Source of the DNA: Lucinisca nassula
Taxonomy: Eukaryota; Mollusca; Bivalvia; Lucinida; Lucinidae
DNA: 64,000 nt
Direction of reading: 5' to 3'
NCBI GenBank assembly: GCA_963580285.1
Contig: OY757020.1
Span: 96,103,497 to 96,167,496 of the forward strand
Shown here: positions 18,191-29,984 of the stretch, piece by piece
Layout of the letters: every line of letters starts with the position of its first letter
Numbering within the stretch: the first letter of the stretch is position 1
Program-made: the position numbers and the translations under genes
The notes under the pieces: model-generated
Database searches by the model: none
What the model saw: the letters and a program-made list of their open reading frames with translations, nothing else
Told to the model about the DNA's origin: nothing

Positions 18191-21136
18191 TTAAATCTTA
18201 TGAAAAAGTCCAATTTCTTTTAAGAATAAAATAATATTATCAACAGGTACATCTCGAAACAGTTGTTGCAAAGTGTCAGCTTTGAAATATAAAATACGTG
18301 AGGGTGAAAAGTCAACACAGTCAATTAAGATATGTTTCACAGTGAATGGCTGATCACAACCTACACAAGAAGGCTGATCATCACCATTAAAAATATAAGA
18401 ATGAGTAACTCTAGTATGGCCGATGCGCAGTCGTGTTAATACTACGTCCTCTTTTCTGGAAAACTGTGGAGGAGAGCATTTTGTACTAACGACAGGTTTA
18501 ATGGCATGGAGTTTGTTATTTATTGCACGGTCCCATTCGCCTTGCCATTCCGACAAGATGTATCTGTTGATAAATGGTTTAAAATTGTTAAAAGGAATTT
18601 TAAAAACAGATGGATCGAGATTGAGCGATTCCTTTGCTTTCTTGTCAGCATATTCATTGCCGACAATGCCAATATGGCTCGGAAGCCAACAAAACAAGAT
18701 TTGGTGTGTTTTAGAAATTTCATGATGTTTTTCGATCAATTTTTGAATTTGAGGATTTTTAGATGATGAATGGTCTAAAGCCTTAAGCATAGAAAATGAA
18801 TCCGAAAATATAATTGCTTTTTGAATTGTTGAAGAACTGATAAAATCTAAAGCTAGGTCTATTGCTTTGGCTTCAGCTGTAAAAATAGATGAACCATCTG
18901 GAAGGCGCATGGTTTTGTGCGTATCTTTAGAAACATACGCACAGCCAACTTTATCTCCTTCTTTGGAACCATCAGTATAGACTTGCTGGTAATCATTGTA
19001 ACGTGACTGCAGTACCTGAAAGTTTTGTTTGAGAAGTATTGGATTTGATTCGGATTTTTTTCCATCATGTAAGTCGAACAGAATAGAAGGTTGTTTAATA
19101 CACCAAGATGGAACTTCGGCGGTTTCATGTTTTTGAATATTTTTAAGGTCGATACCTGAATTTTCCAGCAGTGGTAAAATACGTAATCCAAAAGGTTTGA
19201 TTGCTGTGGGTTTTGTTTCATACTTATCTACAAATTGAGGTGGAAATGAAATTTTGGATGCCGGGTTAGATGGATTTGCAGCAAGTCTGATAGCATACTG
19301 AAGAGAAAGTTTCTCTCTGCGCGAGGTTAAAGATGGTTCACCTGCTTCTACATAAAGGCTTAATACGGGAGAAGTACGGAAGGCTCCCATGGCCAGACGA
19401 AGGCCTTGGTGATGGATAGTATCCAAGGATTTTAAATAGGACTTTCTGGCAGAACCATAAACAACAGACCCATAATCTAATTTAGATCTTATTAAAGACC
19501 TGTAAAGATGTAATAAAGTATACCGATCTGCTCCCCAACTTGTATGAGCTAAAACTTTCAAAAGATTCAAAGCTTTTAAGCATTTCGCTTTAAGATATTT
19601 AATATGTGGAATAAAAGATAACTTTTGATCAAATATGACCCCAAGAAATTTGGCTTCTTCAACAACAGGAATTTGTGATCCGTATAAAAACAGGGAAGGA
19701 TGTTCGTGTTTCTTCCGTAGTTTACAAAAATGAACACACTGCGTTTTCGACTTGGAGAACTTGAAACCATTATTATCAGTCCATTCTTCTATTCTTTTTA
19801 AATTTTGTTGTAACTTTCGTTCAATTGTTTTCATATTTTTTGAACGGTAACATATACAAAAATCATCAACATACAATGAACAATCAGTTTTGTCGTCCAA
19901 ACATTGTACAATATTGTTTATTTTGATGTTAAATAGCGTAGTTGAAAGAATACTACCCTGTGGGACACCCTGTTCTTGATCATAGAAATCTGACACGGTA
20001 GACCCCACACGCACCTGAAACATGCGCTCCCCTAAAAAGCTTTCAATAAAACTGGGAAGTTTTCCTCTTAAGCCAATGTTATGTAGATCTTTCAATATTC
20101 CATAACGCCATGTTGTATCATATGCTTTCTCCAAGTCGAAAAAGACAGCCACTACGTGTTCTTTGTTAATAAAAGCATCTCGTATAAATGTTTCTAGTCT
20201 TATTAAATTGTCATTGGTACTACGTTCCGAACGAAACCCCGATTGATATTCTGAAATGAGGTTGTTGGACTCTAAGTACCAGACTAATCTCTTGTTTATC
20301 ATTCTCTCCAATGTTTTACACAAACAACTTGTCAAAGCTATCGGACGATAATTTGTAGGTTCTGCATGATCTTTCCCTGGTTTCGGAATTGGTACAACTG
20401 TAGCTACACGCCAACTCTCAGGACAGACCCCCGTTTCCCAAATATTATTAAAGATATCTAAAAGTGTTGTAAGAGAACTTTTTGGCAGATGCTTAAGCAT
20501 CTGATAATGAATTTCATCGGGGCCGGTTGCCGTATCATGTGATTTTTCAATGGCTTCAACGAGTTCGGATAAGTTAAAAGGTGTGTTGTATTCTTCGTGA
20601 TTAAGGGATTTGAAGTTAAGTTTTCTTTTCTCCTGGTCCTTTTTGAAATTTCTAAAAGTGTCAGAATAATTACGAGATGATGAATTTCTCAAGAATGTGT
20701 GACCAAGAGTATCTGAAATATCTTTTTTTGTTGAAGCTATTGTGTCAAATTCAGTATTTAAATGTGTAAAACTAGAGGACTTTGTTTTTCCTGAAATTTT
20801 TCGTACCATATCCCAAACCTTTTTAATGGGGGTTTTGTAGTTCAATTTGGAGACATATTCTCTCCATGACTTTCGTTTTGAAGCTCGGATTGTTCGCCGA
20901 GCTTTAGCTCTAAAAACTTTTACGTCGTTTAGCTTTTCTGAAGTGGGACTTTTGCAGAACTTATTTAGAGCCTGTTTACGCTTTTTAATAGCTTCTTTAC
21001 AGTCATCATTATACCAAGGCTTGCTTCTCTTAGTATTTGTGGAGGTCTTTGGAATGCATTGTTCTGATATATTAATAAGTGTATCTGTGAAATCAGAAAC
21101 AATGTCGGATGATTCATTTAAGTAATCAACTGTTAA
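18191..21136 (-). pseudogene. LINE copy B ORF2, C-terminal part
   Basis: The open frame covers the region after the endonuclease, RT (PIPKPGKDH, DLEKAYD, GVPQGS, YVDD), RNase H and the C-terminal Cys/His finger. It is cut at its N-terminal side by the foreign insertion at 21137; the residues that open this frame (MYQFLIFVLLLLL) come from the insertion and not from the LINE. Confidence 0.9.
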
Positions 21137-22146
21137 AAGTAGAAGTAAAACAAAGATCAGGAATTGATACAATTAACTTACTCCACCCATAAAAGACACC
21201 AAAGGGAAAGAAATACAAACATTAAGCGACCAGACCATAATGGAAACCTAAACAAAGGAAGGCCATAAGGACAGTTACTTTCCCACAAAATGGCCATATG
21301 GTCATCCGAAACTAAAAGACACAAGTGATACACACAGTAAGTAACAAACAACAACATAAAATAAATCGCCACAGAAGAGCCGCCTTGGAACGGTCAGTGG
21401 AAGATTTCCACTGGGGGGCTTAAATCGATTTTACGTGGCCACAATCCTCGCCCTTACTTCCGTCGCGATTTAGACAAATAATTTGTTCAGTCCGCATGAA
21501 GGCCTCCTAACTCATCAGTGCAACATCTCCGTGAACACAAAAATCAAAGAACCACAGAGGTGAGACAACGGTGAGGACTCGACAGCAAGAAACCACTGAA
21601 ATGCTGGAGCAAAAGAAAACCAACAGTTAGACTCCGATGAGCCCGACCAGAGACAGAGCATCAGGCACCAACCAACATTACCTTGAATTAGATCTCTCTA
21701 ATTCTCAATAAGCCTTTACGTTGGAGCCGTCATAGAATCTGAGGCCTGACCCACCGGCGTGCAATTAAAGAGGGAAGCAAAGTTGCCAACCGTGATTGGG
21801 TTAACTACCATGCATGCAGTCTGTCGTATAATATCCATGTTGTACCCAATCTTTTTATATCGAAGAATGATTTTACGAAATTGGGTACTGAAGTCATTGC
21901 GGTTATATATTTTTCTGAATTTAAATACTAAGTCACCATAAAATTCGGGTTCCGATAGACCTTGTTGCAGAAGAGATTTAAGTCCAATATTGAATTTTGA
22001 AATTAAATCAGAATGGCGTCTATAAAATTTTGAAAAGGCTTTGCGTAGTTTATGGTACCGATAACCCTGATTAAGGAGTTTAGCCGTTAATAATTTATTA
22101 CGAGTGTTGAAGTCAGTTACATGACTACACACTTTAGCAAATCGAA
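21137..22146 (-). mobile_element. 3' fragment of an unrelated retroelement inserted in copy B
   Basis: The 1010-bp segment lies between TTAA (21133-21136) and TTAA (22147-22150). The site that would remain without it matches the uninterrupted sequence of copy K near 63797. On the minus strand it has an open frame entering from the 5' side (22146) and stopping at 21716, then about 580 bp of non-coding sequence. It is probably 5'-truncated, as expected for target-primed insertion. No terminal inverted repeats were seen, which argues against piggyBac despite the TTAA duplication. Confidence 0.75.
21716..22146 (-). pseudogene. C-terminal fragment of a second reverse-transcriptase-like protein
   Basis: About 143 residues read in frame from the insertion edge to a stop at 21716, including KLLNQGYRYHKLRKAFSKFY and EPEFYGDLVFKFRKI. 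From memory, this resembles the region after the RT core in a group of animal RT-like proteins common in mollusc and cnidarian genomes; the exact clade is not certain. The RT core is absent. By chance its frame is continuous with the copy B endonuclease, giving a 391-codon fused frame (21716-22891). Confidence 0.55.
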
Positions 22147-22891
22147 TTAACTCTTCTTCACATAAATTATGGAATAATTCCCAGTCGGCTTTATTCATTT
22201 TCCACTTCTGGTTACAGTCTTCATCTGGTTCGTTTACGCTCTCAATTATAACAGGGAAGTGATCACTTCCGCACTGATCATCATGAACAGACCAGTCATA
22301 GTCCAAGAAGAGAGATGGGTGACACAAAGAGAGATCTAAAGAAGACAAATGACCTGTCGCTGGGTGAAGGTAAGTATAAGATTTATCATTCATCAAGCAA
22401 AGATCGCTCTTTGCAATAAAATCTTCAACAAGTGCTCCTCTGTTATTGATATCTTTACAGCCCCATAGAATATTGTGACCATTGAAGTCGCCAACTAAAA
22501 GATATGGGGATGGAAGCTGACTCAGCAATGAGTCAAGATGTTCGGGCTTTAAAGAAAATGAGGGTGGAATATATAAAGAGCAAATTGTAGTTTCTTTATC
22601 CAGAGAAACCGATACTGCTACAGCTTGTAGGTCTGTTTTTAATTTGATCTCTCTTTGTGGTAAACATGATTTAACAAAAATTGAGCTGCCACCAGATGGT
22701 TTGTTACCATCAGAATAGATATAGTTGTATGTATTGAAACCCCTGACATCTATGTTGTCATCAGTTTTTAAAAAAGTTTCTTGCAAACAAAACACCGAAG
22801 GGGTTAGTAGCGAAATAAGTAATAAGAGTTCATTATAATTCGATTTAAGACCTCGACAATTCCATTGTATTATTTTGTGTTTTAAATCCAT
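22147..22891 (-). pseudogene. LINE copy B ORF2, N-terminal endonuclease part
   Basis: It starts at ATG 22891 (MDLKHKIIQWNCRG) and covers the apurinic-endonuclease-like domain with the catalytic-type motifs QETF, GDFNGHN, SSLDL and GSDHFPV. The frame then runs into the foreign insertion, so the RT and RNase H parts are separated from it. Confidence 0.9.
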
Positions 22892-22923
22892 TTTAAGGAG
22901 AGATATTTAAAGACTAGAAACTA

Positions 22924-24307
22924 TTATGGAGGTGCAATTGGTGATATAGATCTGCTACCACCAGCTCGTGGTGTGGCAGACCTCGATCTGTTATTGCCAC
23001 TTGGTGATGATGGAGTTTCAGTCAACTCCATATCACTGTCACTCAAAGATCCGAATCTGTTCTGAAATTTTATATTGTCTCTTTCCATTTTACGTTGTCT
23101 GTCTGTTTGTCTTTGAGACAATTGATGTTTTTTGATCGGATCTTGCGACCCCTTATTAGTTCGACCTGAGTCGGGTTTCTCTTTTACATTCGGCGTTGGC
23201 TTCGGTACGGTCGCTGTCGACCGATCCGAAGCAACCTGGATTGCGCCTTTTGATAAATTGGTTGAACTTTGTGGTGCTGGAGTGGATTTACTCCATGCAC
23301 CAGACTTTTTCAGTTCAGCAATGTATGATTCAGCAGTCTGTGTTGCGGAGCTGGTACATTTTACACCAGCACCCTTTGTGATGCTGGCGAAACTGGTGGT
23401 TGGTGTTATGTATCGCTCTTCGACAATCTTCCGCGCTTCTGGGAATGTTATCCCCCTTTGGTATTTGACGGTAAGTATTTCTTTTTCTTTTTTTCCACGC
23501 CGGACAGTCTCGGGAGAAAACAGCATGTTTGCCATCACAATTTACGCATTTGGGTTCATTTTTGCAGTTGAGGTGATTATCAACATGCTTTTCTTCACCA
23601 CAATTAGGACAGAGTTGTTTTCTCTGACATCTGCTTTCGTGATGGCCAAAAGCCTGACAAGAGTAACATCTAAGAGGATTTGGGATGTATACCTCTACGT
23701 TAATGGAAAGATATGCTACTTTGATTTTCTTGGGTAGAATTGGTGTATTAAAAGTCAACACATAAGTTGCTGTTGGTTTTAGTACACCATTTCTACGGAC
23801 TTTGATGTTACGAAGACCAATAACCCCTTGATCTTTCAGGTTATCAATGATCTCTTCGTCTGAACAAGGACGCAGTTCTGGACTGCGAATCACTCCTTTA
23901 GATGAGTTTAGTGTGTTGTGAAGAGATATTTTAACCGAAAGATCAAAGAGTTTTTTGGTGGCGAGCAGGCTTACAACTTGCGGTTTTCTCTCGAGTTCCA
24001 AGAGAAGGTCACCTGATTTGAGTGATTTAATACTCTTTGGGTGTCCGGCTATGGCGACAATACTTTTCTCGATAACAAAGGGAGAAAGGCTTGACACAGT
24101 TCGTGTATCGTCAAGCGACGTGACGACCAAGAAACGCGGAACATTGTCAAAGTTTTGTTCAGCAGACTGCTGACTTGATTGTTGACTTGACTGCTGACTG
24201 GAATTTTGACTGTGTTCATCCGATTCGGATGAATCCTCGTCTTTTTTACGTTTAGGTGCGTTGCGGTTAGGTGCGTGGGTGCGGTTGTGTTTTTTTCCAT
24301 GAGCCAT
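22924..24307 (-). pseudogene. LINE copy B ORF1, frameshifted
   Basis: The gag-like ORF1 starts at 24307 (MAHGKKHNRTHAPNRN) and includes the Ser/Gln repeats, the RRM-like region and the three zinc knuckles. One extra T in a T run (seven instead of six, near 23488-23494) shifts the frame just after the knuckles. The C-terminal third continues in another frame to 22924. Otherwise it is nearly identical to copy D ORF1. Confidence 0.9.
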
Positions 24308-24857
24308 GAGAAAAAATTCCTAGTTTCGTCCCAAGTGCTCTCCGCCCTCCGTGGAGCCCTACAAGGGAACACCATAATGGAGTGGTTATTCAACTCGCAG
24401 GTGTTAGAGATACACGTGAGATATACTCGCATAAACAAAATGCCTACACGATTGATCCGTTTTGCCACCGCCTTCTAGAGATAAAAAGACAGAAAAGGGT
24501 AAGGTAAATGGGCATATGGTTGGTATCAGGAAAGATACAAAAAGAGTTGAAGAGAAAGCAAAGTGGTATCTCTAGGGCTCGGCGTGACCAGCCGATTGAC
24601 CGTGCCGGACCGCACGGCCACCCGTCTACACCGAAAAGCCAGGCCAAAGAGGCGTGTTGGGAACCTGAAGCACCGCCACCTCAGGTAACCCTCAACCTCC
24701 AGGATCCCTTCTTCCGGCTTACAGGACGCCACCCACGGCAAACGGGTGGTACTTCCTTTAGCTCTTCCCAGTGGGCACAAAGACCACAGCGGCAATGTGC
24801 CCAGTGGGAATTGAGCCCCCAGGGCCACGGCAAGGCAGGAAGTCTAATACCTGGGGG
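24308..24857 (-). promoter_or_regulatory. LINE copy B 5' UTR
   Basis: About 550 nt lie upstream of ORF1. The distal half is GC-rich, in contrast to the AT-rich body. The first 107 nt fold as described for the ribozyme. Elements of this type normally carry an internal promoter here; none was identified by motif. Confidence 0.7.
24751..24857 (-). ncRNA. HDV-like ribozyme candidate, 5' end of copy B
   Basis: Same 107-nt fold as in copy G (42704-42810). The P4 loop sequence differs from G while the stems are unchanged. Its first base adjoins the right TSD. Confidence 0.7.
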
Positions 24858-25098
24858 AAGATTTTTAGAGCTAACTAGGTTTGTGTCCCCTTAGCCTTAT
24901 CTTAAGGTCACATGGTCTGTGAGATTTTCAAATTTGAAAAGAATGTCTTTATTTGGGAATTATTAAATTCAAATCCTCTGACATTGACTTTCCCAGATAT
25001 CTATATCATTGGAACTTGCCTTTGAGCTTAGATTCTGGTGACCTTGACCTCGCTTTCAAGGCCAGGATAGGCTTGATATCTGCAATTGCGCTCCTATT
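24858..25098. other. Right TSD of A/B and a short unique stretch
   Basis: 24858-24869 is the second copy of AAGATTTTTAGA. The following 230 bp are non-coding and include TGACCTTGACC-like words. They are weakly similar to the spacer of the ~494-bp duplication upstream. Confidence 0.7.
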
Positions 25099-25404
25099 TG
25101 ATGATGATGATTTCGTGTTTAACGACGCGTCAACCCTCTTTGTGGGTCATAAGCGTCAAACGGTTAATGGTAAACGGCATTGAGAATTATGAAGATATTT
25201 AAAAGTAAAAAAGTAAGTTTGATATGTATAAAAATCTTAGTTAAATCTTATGAAAAAGTCCAATTTCTTTTAAGACTAAAATAATATTTTCAAAAGGTAC
25301 ATCTTGAAACAATTGTTGCAAAGTGTCAGCTTTGAAGAATAAGTTTCGGGACTGTGAAAAGTCTACACATTCAATTTAAATATGTTTCACAGTGAATGGC
25401 TGAT
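25099..25404 (-). mobile_element. LINE fragment M (3' UTR and end of ORF2, older subfamily)
   Basis: It begins with TGATGATGATGAT and the 3' stem-loop, then a diverged ORF2 end resembling copy L (CATCTTGAAACAATTGTTGC). At about 25404 it joins directly to mid-ORF2 sequence of copy C (TACAAATTGAGGTGG). About 880 bp of intervening ORF2 are missing, which marks a deletion junction. Confidence 0.8.
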
Positions 25405-26147
25405 TACAAATTGAGGTGGAAATGAAATTTTGGATGCCGGGTTAGATGGATTTGCAGCAAGTCTAATGGCATACTGAAGAGAAAGTTTCTGTCTGCGCGA
25501 GGTTAAAGATGGTTCACCTGCTTCTACATAAAGGCTTAATATGGGAGAAGTACGGAAGGCTCTCATGGCCAGACGAAGGCCTTGGTGATGGATAGTATCC
25601 AAGGATTTTAAATAGGACTTTCTGGCAGAACCATAAACAACAGACCCATAATCTAATTTAGATCTTATTAAAGACCGGTAAGGATGTAATGAAATATACC
25701 GATCTGCTCCTCAACTTGTATGAGCTAAAACTTTCAAAAGATTCAAAGCTTTTAAGCATTTCGCTTTAAGATATTTAATATGGGGAATAAAAGATAACTT
25801 TTGATCAAATATGACCCCAAGAAATTTGGCTTCTTCAACAACAGGAATTTGTGATCCGTATAAAACAGGGAAGGATGTTCGTGTTTCTTCCGTAGTTTAC
25901 AAAAATGAACACACTGCGTTTTCGACTTGGAGAACTTAAAACCATTTTTATCAGTCCATTCTTCTATTCTTTTTAAATTTTGTTGTAACTTTCGTTCAAT
26001 TGTTTTCATATTTTTTGAACGGTAACATATACAAAAATCATCAACATACAATGAACAATCAGTTTTGTCGTCCAAACATTGTACAATATTGTTTATTTTG
26101 ATGTTAAATAGCGTAGTTGAAAGAATACTACCCTGTGGGACACCCTG
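25405..26147 (-). mobile_element. LINE copy C, left part (RT to connector region)
   Basis: ORF2 sequence from the region after RT through the YVDD block, with several indels (for example one lost A in the run near 25863). It stops at GGGACACCCTG (26137-26147), where copy D begins. The same 11 bp restart at 31918, so this piece and 31918-35981 are one copy split by D. Its own 3' end is absent. Confidence 0.85.
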
Positions 26148-26293
26148 TGATGATGATGATTTCGTGTTTAACGACGCGTCAACCCTCTTTGTGGGTCATA
26201 AGCGTCAAACGGTTGATGGTTAAACGGCATGAATAATTATGATGATATTAAAAGTAAAAAGTCAGAATGATAATGTATAAAAATCTGAAACAG

Positions 26294-29200
26294 TTAAATC
26301 TTATGAAAAAGTCCAATTTCTTTTAAGACTAAAATAATATTATCAACAGGTACATCTCGAAACAGTTCAATACGTGAGGGTGAAAAGTCAACACAGTCAA
26401 TTAAGATATGTTTCACAGTGAATGGCTGATCACAACCTACACAAGAAGGCTGATCATCACCATTAAAAATATAAGAATGAGTAACTCTAGTATGGCCGAT
26501 GCGCAGTCGTGTTAATACTACGTCCTCTTTTCTGGAAAACTGTGGAGGAGAGCATTTTGTACTAACGACAGGTTTAATGGCATGGAGTTTGTTATTTATT
26601 GCACGGTCCCATTCGCCTTGCCATTCCGACAAGATGTATCGGTTGATAAATGGTTTAAAATTATTAAAAGGAATTTTAAAAACAGATGGATCAAGATTGA
26701 GCGATTCCTTTGCTTTCTTGTCAACATATTCATTGCCGACAATGCCAATATGGCTCGGAAGCCAACAAAACAAGATTTGGTGTGTTTTAGAAATTTCATG
26801 ATGTTTTTCGATCAATTTTTGAATTTGAGGATTTTTAGATGATGAATGGTCTAAAGCCTTAAGCACAGAAAGTGAATCCGAAAATATAATTGCTTTTTGA
26901 ATTGTTGAAGAACTGATAAAATCTAAAGCTAGGTCTATTGCTTTGGCTTCAGCTGTAAAAATAGATGAACCATCTGGAAGGCGCATGGTTTTGTGCGTAT
27001 CTTTAGAAACATACGCACAGCCAACTTTATCTCCTTCTTTGGAACCATCAGTATAGACTTGCTGGTAATCATTGTAACGTGACTGCAGTACCTGAAAGTT
27101 TTGTTTGAGAAGTATTGGATTTGATTCGGATTTTTTTCCATCATGTAAGTCGAACAGAATAGAAGGTTGTTTAATACACCAAGATGGAACTTCGGCGGTT
27201 TCATGTTTTTGAATATTTTTAAGGTCGATACCTGAATTTTCCAGCAGTGGTAAAATACGTAATCCAAAAGGTTTGATTGCTGTGGGTTTTGTTTCATACT
27301 TATCTACAAATTGAGGTCGAAATGAAATTTTGGATGCCGGGTTAGATGGATTTGCAGCAAGTCTGATAGCATACTGAAGAGAAAGTTTCTCTCTGCGCGA
27401 GGTTAAAGATGGTTCACCTGCTTCTACATAAAGGCTTAATACGGGAGAAGTACGGAAGGCTCCCATGGCCAGACGAAGGCCTTGGTGATGGATAGTATCC
27501 AAGGATTTTAAATAGGACTTTCTGGCAGAACCATAAACAACAGACCCATAATCTAATTTAGATCTTATTAAAGACCGGTAAAGATGTAATAAAGTATACC
27601 GATCTGCTCCCCAACTTGTATGAGCTAAAACTTTCAAAAGATTCAAAGCTTTTAAGCATTTCGCTTTAAGATATTTAACATGTGGAATAAAAGATAACTT
27701 TTGATCAAATATGACCCCAAGAAATTTGGCTTCTTCAACAACAGGAATTTGTGATCCGTATAAAAACAGGGAAGGATGTTCGTGTTTCTTCCGTAGTTTA
27801 CAAAAATGAACACACTGCGTTTTCGACTTGGAGAACTTGAAACCATTTTTATCAGTCCATTCTTCTATTCTTTTTAAATTTTGTTGTAACTTTCGTTCAA
27901 TTGTTTTCATATTTTTTGAACGGTAACATATACAAAAATCATCAACATACAATGAACAATCAGTTTTGTCGTCCAAACATTGTACAATATTGTTTATTTT
28001 GATGTTAAATAGCGTAGTTGAAAGAATACTACCCTGTGGGACACCCTGTTCTTGATCATAGAAATCTGACAGGGCAGACCCCACACGCACCTGAAACATG
28101 CGCTCCCCTAAAAAGCTTTCAATAAAACTGGGAAGTTTTCCTCTTAAGCCAATGTTATGTAGATCTTTCAATATTCCATAACGCCATGTTGTATCATATG
28201 CTTTCTCCAAGTCGAAAAAGACAGCCACTACGTGTTCTTTGTTAATAAAAGCATCTCGTATAAATGTTTCTAGTCTAATTAAATTGTCATTGGTACTACG
28301 TTCCGAACGAAAGCCCGATTGATATTCTGAAATGAGGTTGTTGGACTCTAAGTACCAGACTAATCTCTTGTTTATCATTCTCTCCAATGTTTTACACAAA
28401 CAACTTGTCAAAGCTATCGGACGATAATTTGTAGGTTCTGCATGATCTTTCCCTGGTTTCGGAATTGGTACAACTGTAGCTACACGCCAACTCTCAGGAC
28501 AGACCCCCGTTTCCCAAATATTATTAAAGATATCTAAAAGTGTTGTAAGAGAACTTTTTGGCAGATGCTTAAGCATCTGATAATGAATTTCATCGGGGCC
28601 GGTTGCCGTATCATGTGATTTTTCAATGGCTTCAACGAGTTCGGATAAGTTAAATGGTGTGTTGTATTCTTCGTGATTAAGGGATTTGAAGTTAAGTTTT
28701 CTTTTCTCCTGGTCCTTTTTGAAATTTCTAAAAGTGTCAGAATAATTACGCGATGATGAATTTCTCAAAAATGTGTGACCAAGAGTATCTGAAATATCTT
28801 TTTTTGTTGAAGCTATTGTGTCAAATTCAGTATTTAAATGTGTAAAACTAGAAGACTTTGTTTTTCCTGAAATTTTTCGTACCATATCCCAAACCTTTTT
28901 AATGGGGGTTTTATAGTTCAATTTGGAGACATATTCTCTCCATGACTTTCGTTTGGAAGCTCGGATTGTTCGCCGAGCTTTAGCTCTAAAAACTTTTACG
29001 TCGTTGAGCTTTTCTGAAGTGGGATTTTTGCAGAACTTATTTAGAGCCTGTTTACGCTTTTTAATAGCTTCTTTACAGTCATTATTAAACCAAGGCTTGC
29101 TTTTCTTAGTATTTGTGGAGGTCTTTGGAATGCATTGTTCTGATATGTTAATAAGTGTATCTGTGAAATCAGAAACAATGTCAGATGATTCATTTAAGTG

Positions 29201-29952
29201 ATCAACTGATAACTCTTCTTCACATAAATTATGGAATAATTCCCAGTCGGCTTTATTCATTTTCCATTTCTGGTACAGTCTTCATCTGGTTCGTTTACGC
29301 TCTCTATTATAACAGGAAAGTGATCACTTCCGCACTGATCATCATGAACAGACCAGTCATAGTCCAAGTAGAGAGATGGGTGACACAAAGAGAGATCTAA
29401 AGAAGACAAATGACCTGTCGCAGGGTGAAGGTAAGTATAAGATTTATCATTCATCAAGCAAAGATCGTTCTTTGCAATAAAATCTTCGACAAGTGCTCCT
29501 CTGTTATTGACATCTTTACAGCCCCATAGAATATTGTGACCATTGAAGTCGCCAACTAAAAGATATGGCGATGGAAGTTGACTCAGCAATGAGTCAAGAT
29601 GTTCGGGCTTTAAAGAAAATGAGGGTGGGATATATAGAGAGCAAACTGTAGTTTCTTTATCCAGAGAAACCGATACTGCTACAGCTTGAAGGTCGGTTTT
29701 TAATTTGATCTCTCTTTGTGGTAAACATGATTTAACAAAAATTGAGCTGCCACCAGATGGTTTGTTACCATCAGAATAGATATAGTTGTATGTATTGAAA
29801 CCCCTGACATCTATGTTGTCATCAGTTTTTAAAAAAGTTTCTTGCAAACAAAACACCGATGGGGTTAGTAGCGAAATAAGTAATAAGTGTTCATTATAAT
29901 TTGATTTAAGACCTCGACAATTCCATTGTATTATTTTGTGTTTTAAATCCAT
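26294..29952 (-). pseudogene. LINE copy D ORF2, one frameshift
   Basis: ATG at 29952 opens the endonuclease domain. A one-base deletion near 29273 (TGGTACAG where other copies have TGGTTACAG) ends that frame at 29257, and the rest (RT, RNase H, finger) continues in another frame to 26294. About nine residues are missing near the C-terminus (26366), leaving SPSRIELFRD. RT YVDD and the RNase H motifs are present. A single event inactivates it. Confidence 0.92.
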
Positions 29953-29984
29953 TTTAAGGAGAGATATTTAAAGACTAGAAACTA

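Larger units (their letters stand above)
18042..24857 (-). mobile_element. LINE copy B, full length, interrupted by a 1010-bp insertion
   Basis: The (ATC)n tail is at 18042 and the 5' end at 24857 (CCCCCAGG on the minus strand), with the 12-bp TSD AAGATTTTTAGA outside. Without the insertion at 21137-22146 and its TTAA duplication the element is about 5.8 kb. ORF2 is split by that insertion and ORF1 is frameshifted, so the copy is dead. Confidence 0.93.

Noticed and set aside
21133..22150. piggyBac transposon suggested by TTAA duplication
   Set aside because: No terminal inverted repeats or transposase, and the content is a retroelement 3' end.
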